From Atherinomorus stipes (lineage: Eukaryota; Chordata; Actinopteri; Atheriniformes; Atherinidae), in the NCBI GenBank assembly GCA_023101725.1, contig JALJCO010012626.1, positions 60,001 to 124,000 of the forward strand: 64,000 bases of DNA, written 5' to 3'. A program made the position numbers and the translations under genes. Of this stretch, positions 1 to 11,334 are shown one piece after another. How positions within the stretch are numbered: the stretch's first letter is position 1; each line of letters opens with the position of its first letter. Under the pieces are notes generated by a model, which saw nothing but the letters and a program-made list of their open reading frames with translations, was not told where the DNA came from and ran no database searches.

Positions 1-40
1 TGGACCTGGAACTGGACCTGGACCTGGACCTGGACTTGGT
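1..40. repeat. GGACCT hexamer minisatellite, cut by window edge
   Basis: The window opens inside a short run of the GGACCT hexamer. The same hexamer builds the large array at 37620-38572 and part of the array at 17177-17625. Confidence 0.8.
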
Positions 41-589
41 CAGCAAGGACGCTCCCAAGGGGTGGTCAGTGCCCCCCTGAACAGCTGGCCACCCCTGCAA
101 AATGTATCTTCTTATATTTCTATCAATTTTTATGTGCTATCAACACGGTGCAGCTTTGCTTATATTTGAATGTTAGAATCTTTAGAAGCCAATAAAAATA
201 AAATAAATAAAAATATTACAGGAGAACTTCCATTTTCTACCGTTGCTGTTTTGCCGTAGTCCCCCACAGGTCTGTCACTCCTAAATAACTCACCCTTTCT
301 TATGCAAAGTCATCCAGGAAGGCTCCACCCAGAGCAGTGTTGTTGAAATTAAGGAGGTTTGCTGCAGATAATGAGGTCCATTCATTCTGCCCGCTTCACT
401 GCCGTTATATGGATATACGCGGATACACACTCAATAGAATTTGTACCCAAAAGGGTCCAAAGCTTGTTGCTGGGGGGGGGGTTCCTTTCTGAAAGACATT
501 TCTGTACCTTCATGGTCCATTTTTGTACCTTATCAAGCTGTATGAGTTAATAAAGTACAATTAAACCAATTAAAAATGATGAATAAAAG
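41..589. other. Intergenic, no gene seen
   Basis: AT-rich sequence without a convincing coding frame, RNA gene or tandem array. Short open frames lack coding character. It leads into the dispersed repeat that follows. Confidence 0.5.
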
Positions 590-985
590 TCATAAAAAAG
601 AGATTATGAAAACAATCAAAGATGCTAATAATAAATGAATAATTATAGAAATATTAGGCCAAACATATATAATTATACATATAGTTATTACTATGATTAT
701 TATGAAAATCATAATATAATAACTATAATTATACTACTGTTTAGAAGTACTGCTATTTATAGTTATTGTACAAGCTACACACATTTTTCAATGCTGCAGG
801 TACCCTTAGGGTTGAAATGGTACAAATTTGTACTCTATATTAATTTGGAGCCTTTTTCATAGTATATAGGTACTTCTGGCCTCATAAAGACCAATATTGT
901 ACTTTTGAGAGAACATTTGTAAAAAACATGTACGTGCAGGTACAGAAACGTTCCTGTCTCGTACCTCTGTTTCTGAGTGTGTACA
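590..985 (+). repeat. Dispersed repeat, inverted copy at 61441-61850
   Basis: About 390 bp that reappear as the reverse complement near the other end of the window. Both copies share the order: AT-rich block with internal palindromes (TATAATTAT and ATAATTATA types), then a segment rich in GTAC (GGTACCCTTAGGG, GGTACAAA, GGTACTTCTGG), then a CTCTGTTT end. The family is unknown to me. A non-autonomous DNA element is the likeliest guess. No target duplication was found. Confidence 0.75.
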
Positions 986-1302
986 ACTACTCTGAATATC
1001 GTCCAAAGGAGTCAGAGTGTTGCGGAAATGTTACTGGTGACTAAATGCACGTACTCTGTTTAAATTCCAGAAAGTCCAAGTTAAAAGAAACAAAAGTTGT
1101 CCTTTAATTACCCTTGGCCACCCCTAAAAAAGATTTCTGCGGGCGCCCCTGTGGGTCAGGTGCTACCCTGATGCAGAAGGCTGTTGCTTTGCATGCTTTT
1201 CAGCAGCTCTGCATTTTAAGATTATAAGTCACAATCAGGCAAAATTAGAACCAATCAAATCATTGTTTTCTGACTTGTCATTCAGTTATTGTGCTTACAT
1301 GT
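986..1302. other. Intergenic, no gene seen
   Basis: No coding frame, array or RNA gene recognised. The phrase CCACCCCT appears here and near 88, which suggests further old repeat fragments. Confidence 0.4.
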
Positions 1303-2226
1303 GTAGGGTAGACTGAGTATAGGAGACAGTTTTCACTCCTCTCACTTCCACGCAAAAATGAGACATTAAACAGGAGATGATTTTACAAAATGCATCCTCT
1401 ATTTGTGCACTAAAAAATAACCAATAAATAATATCCATAAGTAATTCATAATTTTCACAATTAATCAAAAACAAGAGGTTTGTTTTTGTCTCAACTGCAC
1501 CCATAGAATAAAAATACTGAGTACAGTTGAGACACCATTGAAATGGCTGGAGAGCTGATGGAATGAACTATTAAAAAGTTCAATTACAGCTTTTAACAAT
1601 TAAGTTTTATATTTGATTTAATCCAACAATAGCATGGGCAAACTTTTTAAACAATTGAAAATAAATCATTTAATGGATACTGCAAACAGTACACATGTAA
1701 ATACAATAGGATAGGATGCTAACACGCAGGTGCACACCAAAAATCCCAGCAAAAGCTTGCTGCATGCACAAGTAATGCACGTCTCAACTGTACTCAGTCT
1801 ACCCTACTCTTTGCAGTGTCCATTTAATAACTTACTTTTAACTGTTTAAAAAAGTTTGCCTATACTATTGTTGGATTAAATCAAAAATAAAACTTAATAA
1901 AGTGTAAAAAAAAGTTGTAATTGAAGTTTTTAATAGTTCATTCCATCAGCTCTCCAGGCATTTCAATGGTGTCTCAACAGTACTCAGTATTTTAAATCTA
2001 CGGGTCGAGTTGAGACAAAAACATACCTCTTGTTTTTGATTAATTGTGAAAATTATGAATAACTTATGGATATTATTTATTGTTATTTTTTAGCACACAA
2101 ATAGAGGATGCATTTTGTAAAAAACAAACTTCTGTCCAGACCCTTTAATGTCTCATTTTTGCATGGAAATAAGAATAAGAATAATAAGAATAATAAGAAA
2201 ACTGTCTTAACTGCACTCGGTCTACC
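1303..2226. mobile_element. Foldback-type element with ~400-bp inverted arms
   Basis: The left arm (about 1303-1691) returns as its reverse complement at about 1815-2226 with small differences, around a 120-bp centre. The left tip GTAGGGTAGACTGAGTA is matched perfectly (17 bp) by its reverse complement at 1791-1807 in the centre, and only imperfectly at the outer right tip (ending 2226). So this may be a 505-bp element (1303-1807) followed by an inverted partial copy, or one large foldback element. There is no coding capacity. I infer a non-autonomous DNA transposon of unnamed family. Confidence 0.7.
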
Positions 2227-2315
2227 TTCATTGTTTGTTTTTATTGTTGTTTGCTTGAGGTTTTTGCTTTTTTATAAATGCAGCTGCCTCCACAGAAACG
2301 TTCTGGCTGGAGTGA

Positions 2316-2486
2316 AGTCAGACTGAAACCCGAGCAGGTCTGAGGTGGTTCCAGGAGGCCTTCTCTCTCCATGTGACCGAGCTGATTTCCCTGCAGGAGC
2401 AGGTCGGCCTTCCTGTGTGGAGTAAATATCAGGTGCTGGAGGCCACGGAGAAACCTGCATACCTTTCCACTAAATCAAAGACCTAA
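2316..2486 (+). other. Short coding-like segment, unidentified
   Basis: A 56-codon open stretch after an in-frame TGA at 2313, ending in TAA at 2484. The translation has protein-like composition (contains WFQEAFSLHVTELISLQEQ and VWSKYQVLEATEKPAYL). Possible splice acceptors ending in CAG lie just upstream. I do not recognise a family. It could be a terminal exon, an exon relic or chance. Confidence 0.25.
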
Positions 2487-3259
2487 ATGTGGCAGCAGGT
2501 GTTCTGGAGTCGCCTTCTCATTTAGACTCGGTGAGAGAGTCTCTCAGCTGCAGTTTCCAGAGCAGAACGGAGATGTTCGGTGTGAAAGTCTCTGAAAACG
2601 ACACGCAAACATCCGGCTGCTCCACAAAAACTAGAAAACAAACAAGGTGGTTTAAAAAGAAAACTTCTCAAGAATGAAAATGTCTCTGAATAATTCGTCT
2701 GAAGAGAAACAGCTTTTTATTTGAGTAAAAAACGCCCAGAGACTTCAGCAAAAATCTCACCTTCACATCTGAAATGAAGTTTTCATGAATAAGAAAAGAA
2801 AAAACTTTTAAGAACTTCTTAAAGGTACAGTATGTAAGAATTACTGACATCTGGTGGTAAAGATGGGTATTTAAAAATAAAAGATGTTTTCTTTCAAATG
2901 ACTTCATATTCCAGCACTGTTGTGAATGTACGGTGGCTGTTAGTGGCCAAAATTCTCCCAAACATAAAGATGTTTTCTCATGTGAGTGGATCAGTGGTCT
3001 CAGGTGTAGCTATGACTGGACTGAGGAACTATTTTTTATGTCTTTTAATGGTGCGTTCAGACCGAACGTGTTGTCGGCGGCAAAAACGCGCTTGATGCCC
3101 AAAGTTTGACGCTGGTTCACATAAAATCAGACACTGACATTCAGAGACCAAAAAGCAAGAGCGTCTAGAGTGTGGTGGTGGATCCGGCTGTTTTCCCTGT
3201 CTGTGCTTTACTATGGCGGATGAAACTGAGCAGCTTGGCTTTATTTACTCCACAAGCTA
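2487..3259. other. No gene; probable old repeat fragments
   Basis: Two stretches resemble fish non-autonomous elements: one around 2824-2960 with a GACATCTGGTGG phrase, and one around 3048-3150 with GTGCGTTCAGACCGAACG followed by CG-rich words. Neither has ends I can define. Confidence 0.35.
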
Positions 3260-3563
3260 TTAATATTACATTTTCACCAGATGTCGGCAACAACCCAACT
3301 AATGCACACATACAAAGAAATCCTGACATTTATGTCCATAAATGAAGTTATGTGTAATATAGTGAAACAGGGAATAAGTATTGAACACATGAAGAAATGG
3401 AGACAAAAAAATCTGAAAGCCAAGAAAGCAGCTGGAGTCTGTCAGTATTTAGAAAGTAATCCTGTCCCCTATCAGAGCAAAGTAATATCAGCTGCTTTAG
3501 TCCTGATTGATGCCTTTAAAAAGGTTTCTCATCACCAAGGTGTCAAACAAGAAGCATTGCATG

Positions 3564-6367
3564 ATGGGTAAAAGCAAAGAGCAGCCTTATTATTGCAAAC
3601 ACACTGAAGGCATTGGTTCCAGGTGCATTTGTAAACTTCTGAAAGTTCCAGTGAGCACCATTGGGACCATCATCCGGAAGTGGAAAGAACACGGCATGGT
3701 CATAAAGCGGCCACGGCCAGGTGCTCCTCACAAGATTTCAGACAGAGGAGTCAGAACAATCATCAGAAAGGTTCTCCAACAGCCCAGGACCACTCGTGGA
3801 GAGCTTCAGAAAGACCTGGAACCAGCAGCTACAGTTGTTTCAGAGAAAACAAAAAGGAATGCACTCAACCGCCATGACCTTCATGCACGCACACCACGCA
3901 AGACTCCATTTCTGAAGAAGAAGCAGGTTGAAGCAGGTTGATGCTGGTTTGAAGTTTGCAACACAACATCTGGACAAACCCATGACGTTCTGGAAAACAT
4001 AGTCTGGTCAGATGAGACCAGAACTGAACTCTGCAGATGTCATAAGACACAACATGTTTGGAGGAGAAATGGCACCAAAAACACCATAGCAACAGTGAAG
4101 TTTGGAGGTGGGAACATCATGGTGGGGGTTGTTTTTCAGCATGTGGTACTGGCAGACTTCATATCATTGAAGGAAGAATGAATGGAGGAAAGTAGAGAGA
4201 CATTCTGGACCAGAATCTGCTGAAGATGAAAAGAGGCTGATTCTTTCAGCAAGACGACCGTCCCACCACACAGCCAAGAAACACTCACCTGCTTTAAGAA
4301 GAAGAAGATAAAGCTGCTAGAACGGACCAGAAACGCTCACCTGCTTTAAGAAGAAGAAGATAAAGCTGCTAGAACGGACCAGAAACACTCACCTGCTTTA
4401 AGAAGAAGAAGATAAAGCTGCTAGAACGGACCAGAAACGCTCACCTGCTTTAAGAAGAAGATAAAGCTGCTAGAACGGACCAGAAACGCTCACCTGCTTT
4501 AAGAAGAAGAAGATAAAGCTGCTAGAACGGACCAGAAACACTCACCTGCTTTAAGAAGAAGAAGATAAAGCTGCTAGAACGGACCAGAAACACTCACCTG
4601 CTTTAAGAAGAAGATAAAGCTGCTAGAACGGACCAGAAACACTCACCTGCTTTAAGAAGAAGAAGATAAGGCTGCTAGAACGGACCAGAAACACTCACCT
4701 GCTTTAAGAAGAAGAAGATAAAGCTGCTAGAACGGACCAGAAACACTCACCTGCTTTAAGAAGAAGAAGATAAAGCTGCTAGAACGGACCAGAAACGCTC
4801 ACCTGCTTTAAGAAGAAGAAGATAAAGCTGCTAGAACGGACCAGAAACGCTCACCTGCTTTAAGAAGAAGAAGATAAAGCTGCTAGAACGGACCAGAAAC
4901 ACTCACCTGCTTTAAGAAGAAGAAGATAAAGCTGCTAGAACGGACCAGAAACGCTCACCTGCTTTAAGAAGAAGATAAAGCTGCTAGAACGGACCAGAAA
5001 CGCTCACCTGCTTTAAGAAGAAGAAGATAAAGCTGCTAGAACGGACCAGAAACACTCACCTGCTTTAAGAAGAAGAAGATAAAGCTGCTAGAACGGACCA
5101 GAAACACTCACCTGCTTTAAGAAGAAGAAGATAAAGCTGCTAGAACGGACCAGAAACACTCACCTGCTTTAAGAAGAAGAAGATAAAGCTGCTAGAACGG
5201 ACCAGAAACGCTCACCTGCTTTAAGAAGAAGAAGATAAAGCTGCTAGAACGGACCAGAAACACTCACCTGCTTTAAGAAGAAGAAGATAAAGCTGCTAGA
5301 ACGGACCAGAAACGCTCACCTGCTTTAAGAAGAAGATAAAGCTGCTAGAACGGACCAGAAACGCTCACCTGCTTTAAGAAGAAGAAGATAAAGCTGCTAG
5401 AACGGACCAGAAACACTCACCTGCTTTAAGAAGAAGAAGATAAAGCTGCTAGAACGGACCAGAAACACTCACCTGCTTTAAGAAGAAGATAAAGCTGCTA
5501 GAACGGACCAGAAACACTCACCTGCTTTAAGAAGAAGAAGATAAGGCTGCTAGAACGGACCAGAAACACTCACCTGCTTTAAGAAGAAGAAGATAAAGCT
5601 GCTAGAACGGACCAGAAACACTCACCTGCTTTAAGAAGAAGAAGATAAAGCTGCTAGAACGGACCAGAAACGCTCACCTGCTTTAAGAAGAAGAAGATAA
5701 AGCTGCTAGAACGGACCAGAAACGCTCACCTGCTTTAAGAAGAAGAAGATAAAGCTGCTAGAACGGACCAGAAACACTCACCTGCTTTAAGAAGAAGAAG
5801 ATAAAGCTGCTAGAACGGACCAGAAACGCTCACCTGCTTTAAGAAGAAGATAAAGCTGCTAGAACGGACCAGAAACGCTCACCTGCTTTAAGAAGAAGAA
5901 GATAAAGCTGCTAGAACGGACCAGAAACACTCACCTGCTTTAAGAAGAAGAAGATAAAGCTGCTAGAACGGACCAGAAACACTCACCTGCTTTAAGAAGA
6001 AGAAGATAAAGCTGCTAGAACGGACCAGAAACACTCACCTGCTTTAAGAAGAAGAAGATAAAGCTGCTAGAACGGACCAGAAACGCTCACCTGCTTTAAG
6101 AAGAAGATAAAGCTGCTAGAACGGACCAGAAACGCTCACCTGCTTTAAGAAGAAGAAGATAAAGCTGCTAGAACGGACCTGTCAATCATCCGACCCCAAA
6201 GAACTGAAGATCCGAGTTCACAGAAGAGACCCGGAACCTTGAAGATCTGAAGGCAGTTTGTGGAAGAATGGACCAAAATCACACCTGAGCAACATTTTCC
6301 ACTGGTTTCTCCATACAGGAGGCGTCTGGATGCTGGAACCACCAACAAAGGGTTTTACACTAAATAG
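3564..6367 (+). pseudogene. Tc1-like transposase, broken and split by array
   Basis: This is a remnant of a DDE transposase, the enzyme that cuts and pastes Tc1 elements at TA. From the ATG at 3564 there is an N-terminal helix-turn-helix region (STIGTIIRKW, then KRPRPGAPHKIS and TTRGELQKDL). After a stop near 3940 the catalytic core continues in other frames: VWSDET (first Asp) near 4003, a VKFGGG block near 4097, and FQQDD (second Asp) near 4246. A 52-bp tandem array then interrupts the gene from 4279. After the array the C-terminus resumes (FVEEWTKI near 6256, stop at 6365). Several stops and frameshifts lie in the core. It cannot encode an active protein. Confidence 0.85.
4279..6176. repeat. 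52/49-bp minisatellite inside Tc1 transposase, 17-unit higher-order period
   Basis: About 37 units of 52 bp (AAACACTCACCTGCTTTAAG through AGAACGGACCAG). Some units are 49 bp because one AAG is missing. Landmark variants recur exactly 875 bp apart: the ATAAGG variant at 4666 and 5541, and 49-bp units at 4461/5336, 4614/5489 and 4975/5850. 875 equals 14x52 plus 3x49, so the array is about two copies of a 17-unit higher-order repeat. The unit is itself transposase sequence. Confidence 0.95.
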
Positions 6368-6574
6368 TAAATAAATTTCAGTAAGTGTGTTCAATACTTA
6401 GTCACTGTGTCATTTCACTATATTACACATAACTTCAATCATGGACATAAATGTAGGATTTCTTTGTATGTGTGCATTACTTGGGTTGTTGCCGACATCT
6501 GGTGAAAGATTCATGTCAATAACTACTAGAAAAATATTTTCTGAGAAAAACGTTGATGTGGTTTTTTTTCCCTG

Positions 6575-6862
6575 CACCTGGACCATGTTGCACCTGGACT
6601 ACTTTACACATGGACCACATTGCACCTGGACCATGTTGCACCTGGACTACTTTACACATGGACCACATTGCACCTGGACTACTTTACACATGGACCACAT
6701 TGCACCTGGACCAGGTTGCACCTGGACTACTTTACACATGGACCACAATGCATCTGGACCAGGTTGCACCTGGACCACATTGCACCTGGACTACTTTACA
6801 CATGGACCACAATGCATCTGGACCAGGTTGCACCTGGACCACATAGCACCTGGACCAGGTTG
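6575..6862. repeat. 16-bp minisatellite
   Basis: About 18 units of 16 bp, in variants CACCTGGACCATGTTG, CACCTGGACTACTTTA and CACATGGACCACATTG. 16 is not a multiple of 3, so all frames give related peptide repeats and long spurious open frames. Confidence 0.95.
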
Positions 6863-7667
6863 CGGCTCAGACCCATGGCGGTTCACCTCTGACAGGAGAA
6901 GACATGATCAGCTGCTTCCTTTCATGTGTGCAGCCTGAGGGAAAGCGGGGGAGGGTCTCTGCCTCATGAGTGCTTCCAGATGTCACAGCTTCTCTTTACT
7001 GTGAGAAAAAGAAGCAGCCATCATGCTGGAGGCCGTTAGCTGCTGCCGTGCCCCCAAACATCTTGCAGCCACATTGTTTTCCCTCTACAAGTCAGTGTGA
7101 ACACGTCTGCCTCTGATGGAAAATGACCTGAATGTGCTCCATACTGATGTGTTTACAGATCTCTGGAAGCGGCGCTGGGCTGGGCCTGGCGTGTGTTTAC
7201 TGGTTGTTGTCTCCATGTCTGGCTTTCCTGGAGGAGTCTAGAGGATTTTACTGCTTCCAGCTCTGGTGGAAAAACTCTTCCAAAATGTAGCATGTTTGTT
7301 TTGGAGACAAAACTGTAAAGTGAGAGGGCTCAGCGAGCTGGTCGGAGGTCGGTCAGCCTGACCCGGACGGCTCCAGGTGGAGGACGAGTCACTGCTCAGA
7401 TGGAAATCATCTAGAGAGGAAAAAGCTAAAACGATCCAGTAGTTCATATCTGAGCAGCAAAAGTCTGGATCTTAGATTATAAGCTAAATGGAAATGAGAG
7501 TGTGGGAGCGGATGTCTGAGGTACAAGAATGAAACTCACCGTTATCACAGTTGAAGGCCAACAGAGATGTTTTCTCTCAGAGACGGCTGAAGGAGCTTCT
7601 GTTTCACTCCTCGTCCTCTTCATCAGGACCAGCCTCCAGAACCAGGTCAAACCCCATACTCATTCCT
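6863..7667. other. No gene recognised
   Basis: Mixed-composition sequence with no coding frame that I trust, no RNA gene and no array. Confidence 0.5.
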
Positions 7668-8390
7668 GCTGTGAATCTCCCGTTCCACCTCATCCGTTAT
7701 GAGAACCTCCTGTTCCACCTCATCACGATGAGATTCTCCTGTTTCACGGCATCGCAATGAGAATAACCCATTCTACCTCATCATGATGAGAATCTCCCGT
7801 TACACTTCTACGTGATGAGAATCTCCCAATCCACCTCATCATGATGAGAATAATCCGTTCCACCACTTCACGATGAGAATCTCTTGTTCCACGTCATCAT
7901 GATGAGAATCTCTTGTTCCACGTCATCATGATGAGACTCTCCCTTTCCCACCTCATCACAATGAGAATCTTGCATTCCACCTCATTGTGATGAGAATCAT
8001 CCATTCCACCGGATTACGATGAGATTCTCCGGTTCCACCTCATCATGATGAGAATCTCCCGTTGCACCTCATCTTGATGAGAATCTCCCGTTCCACCACA
8101 TCGTCATGAGAATATCCTGTTCCACTGCATCCTGATGAGAATCTCCTGTTCCGCCTCATCACAATGAGAATCTCCCGTTCCACCTCAGCGTGATGAGAAT
8201 CTCCCCGTTCCACCTCAGCGTGATGAGAATCTCCCGTTCTACCTCAGCGTGATGAGAATCTCCCGTTCCACCTCAGCGTGATGAGAATCTCCCGTTCCAC
8301 CTCAGCGTGATGAGAATATCCCGTTCTACCTCATCACGATAAGAATCTCCCGTTGCACCTCAGCGTGATGAGAATATCCCGTTCAGTTCA
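7668..8390. repeat. ~29-bp minisatellite
   Basis: About 25 diverged units of the form GATGAGAATCTCCCGTTCCA plus CCTCATCAC or CCTCAGCGT. The right-hand units (8180-8390) are nearly identical; the left-hand units are more diverged. Confidence 0.95.
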
Positions 8391-9399
8391 GGATTTCCGG
8401 AAGAATCTGTCTCAGATCTTCTTAAAACCCTGAAATGTTCTGTGTTTGCTGGTTGCTGGCTTTGGCTTTGCCTCCCTGACGTAGGCTGTCACCTAGATTC
8501 TGCAGGTCAGAGAGAACTTAGACCTCCTGACAGCTTTGGCTTTTCTCACTCTGTCATGTTTGGTTAACAGACGTTTCGCAGACGTCTCTGAGTTTACGTA
8601 GAGGAGGTCTGGTTCTTCACAGAACAACTGGAAACATGACATCTTCATCTCCTCTTAACCCTTTATTTTCTGCAATAGAAACGGCCCGTCTCAGCCTGCT
8701 CTGTTATTTTTGTGCATAGTTGGCTCATTTCTTCGGATTTCCTCAAGTGTTAACTGAAACTAAATGCTATGAACACCAATGACAGTGGGAAGTTACAATG
8801 CTCTTGAAAGAATGCCATGAATCTAAAAAATACACAAAATTTGGAATTGTTTTCATCACATCTTGCTAACTAAAAAAAGTAAACGTAGTGAAAACATTTC
8901 TGAATGTACAAAATTAAAATAAATACTTGTTAACACTTTACAGGTTATTGCAACCATTTATCTCTGTTAGTTTTTGAGATACGCTCCTTTTTGGTAGCAG
9001 AGTATGGAGGCATTTTGATTGATGGATTTCAGCTTCAAGATAAAGCAGCTAATAAAGGCATTTTTTCTGCAGTGGTGTCATTTGATGGGAGTATTTCTAG
9101 GTGCTTTACCTGGAATATCTATTGCTAATATAAACAAAAAAAGTACTTGACCATTAAGAGGCTTAAATTTTTCAAAATTCAGGAATTTTTTTCATAAAAC
9201 TACTAAATGAACAAACAAAAACTATATAAATACAGAAAATTACTGAATAATTATTAAGTTCAACCTATATATTTTGAATATATATTTTAACTTCTTCGTT
9301 TTTGAGTCAGGTTATTTTATCTGCAGAGTGCAGTTTCATCTGTGCAAATGCTGTAACTGGAATGCGCCGCTAGGTAGCTGCAGTCTGTAACAGCTTTCT
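8391..9399. other. No gene recognised
   Basis: Moderate GC to about 8700, then AT-rich. No array or convincing coding frame. The last part may be the 5' untranslated region of the LINE that follows. Confidence 0.45.
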
Positions 9400-10910
9400 C
9401 TTAGCTTTTGAGTTTTTTTTCAAATATAGTTGTCTTTTTTATTGACATTACTTGTCAGATTAGGTTTTTCTGGGAGGATTTTTTATACTGGTTTGAAGGC
9501 TGTGCAATTTTTCTTCATATATTTGGCTTTTTTCACTACTTGTTATGCGTATCCATGGCAATGGAAAAATTGTTTACCACTGGGATCAACTGTTAAAACT
9601 CTCCCAAATCAAGATTATTAGCGAAAAAACACATCAAATCCCAGTGGAGTTAAAGAAAAAGAGACGAGGATGCAGGGCAGAGGTAAGGCAGAGAGAAAAA
9701 CGGTTGAGATTTAAACCGTTTCTTCCAACTGTTGTGATGGGTAATGTAAGATCGCTAGCTAACAAGATGGACGAGCTTGAAGTGCTAACAAGGTCTCAGA
9801 AAGAGTACAGAGAATGCAGTATCATGTGTTTCACCGAGACATGGCTGCATGAACACATCCCAGACTGTAATGCGTCTGTACACGGCTTCAAGACGGTCCA
9901 TGCAGACTGAAATAAACAGCTCAGCGGGAAGCGGAAGGGAGGTGGAATTGCAGTGCTGGTCAATCAGCGTTGGTGCCATCCAGGACACATCACTGTCACT
10001 ATCTGCACAAGAGACATTGAACTGTTAGCTATGAGTTTCCGTCCATATTATTTGGACTCTGGAGACTTCAACAACGTCTCCCTCTCTGCTACGTTACCAA
10101 CTTTCCAGCAGTTTGTCAGCTGCTCCACCAGAGAAAATAAGATGTTGGACTTATTTTATGCAAATACAAAGAATGCATACAGCTCCTCTGCCCTGCCTCC
10201 TTTAGGAAGATCAGATCATAATCTGGTTCTTCTCACCTCCACCTACAAGCCCATCGTTCAGCAGCAGCCATTAGGAGGACGATTAAAACCTGGTCTACTG
10301 AGGCTGAAGATGCTCTGAGAGGGTGCTTTGAGGCCACAGACTGGAATGTCCTCTGTGAACCTCATGGAGATGACATCAACACCATGACTGAGTGTGTGAC
10401 AGATTACATAAACTTCTGTGTGGACAGCATCGTTCCAACAAGAACAGTGAGGTGCTTCCCCAATAACAAACCCTGGATCACCAGTGACCTGAAAAAGCTG
10501 CTGAACATCAAAAAGAAAGCTTTCAGGGATGGAGACAGGGAGTTACTGAAGACCACACAAAAACAACTGAAAACACAGACTAAGAAGTGAAGGAGGACGA
10601 CAGGAAGAAGTTGGAGAGCAGCTCCAGCAGAACAACGTGAGGGATGTGTGGTCGGGAATGAAGAAGATCACTGGCTTCAAGTTAAAGGGGGACCAGACTG
10701 ATGGAGGTCTGGACAGAGCTAATGAACTGAACATGTTCTTCAATAGGTTCAGTTCCCCCCCTGCCGACAACCCAACACACCACACACCCTCCATGAGCCC
10801 ACAGCTTTCCTGTCCCACCCCCACTCTGTCACCCTGCAGCTCAGTCATGGACCTGAACACAGCCTTCTCTCCCTCCGCATCAGGAGATCACGTCTGTAGA
10901 TCATATCATT
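9400..10910 (+). mobile_element. Decayed LINE, endonuclease part (L2/CR1-like)
   Basis: Translations in several frames give parts of a non-LTR retrotransposon ORF2 protein. There is an apurinic-type endonuclease start (GNVRSLANKMDEL near 9740, FTETWL near 9830, KGGGIAVLVN near 9940), then GDFNNV near 10055, LDLFYANT near 10148 and GRSDHNLV near 10206. A linker follows (DYINFCVD, VPTRTVRCF near 10400-10450, and NVRDVWSGMKKITGF near 10630). Between about 10045 and 10055 the endonuclease middle is missing, so there is an internal deletion. Stops break the frame at 9908, 10316 and 10588. The reverse transcriptase is absent here. The clade name is by recognition only. Confidence 0.8.
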
Positions 10911-11334
10911 CGGAGAAAGAAAAACAAAAGGGCGTACTGTGGAGAGCGCGTTCTTGCGGCCGATTGTGGTGGGAAGAGAGCGCCCGAACTCAAAAATGAA
11001 GCCACTTTCACTCTCCGGAGTTTCTGGCACGTTTTAACTGAGGTCCTGTTCAAATACACGTTTAACATGAAAAAGTGGGATTTCCGGGTGATTACTCCTT
11101 TAATGATTTAATAATCAATATGTTTAACACATTTTCTCTCGTCTGTGTTAAAAGGTTGAGCCATCTGTCAGGATGTTATCCAATCAAAATGGTCCATCTC
11201 TGTTAAGACCCTGTCAGGCCTTCATGAATCCTGGTGCAGGCAAACCTAGGTATGCTGTCTTGGAGAGTGATGGGTAAACTGACCAATCACGGTTTGATTT
11301 TGTGTGGGTGGGAAAAAAAAAACTCCAGCTCTAG
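10911..11334. other. No gene recognised
   Basis: About 420 bp between the LINE remnant and the hAT MITEs. It probably holds other repeat fragments, but I could define no ends. Confidence 0.4.

Larger units (their letters stand above)
3260..6523 (+). mobile_element. Tc1/mariner-like transposon carrying an internal minisatellite
   Basis: The ends are inverted repeats of roughly 130 bp. The left arm (from 3260, with TTTCACCAGATGTCGGCAAC near 3272) returns reverse-complemented to 6523, including the shared GAAATCCT, ATGAAGTTATGTGTAATATA and AAGTATTGAACAC words. TA dinucleotides sit at 3258-3259 and 6524-6525, as expected for Tc1 insertion. Without the 1.9-kb internal array the element would be about 1.4 kb, a normal Tc1 size. 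The transposase is broken. Confidence 0.88.
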
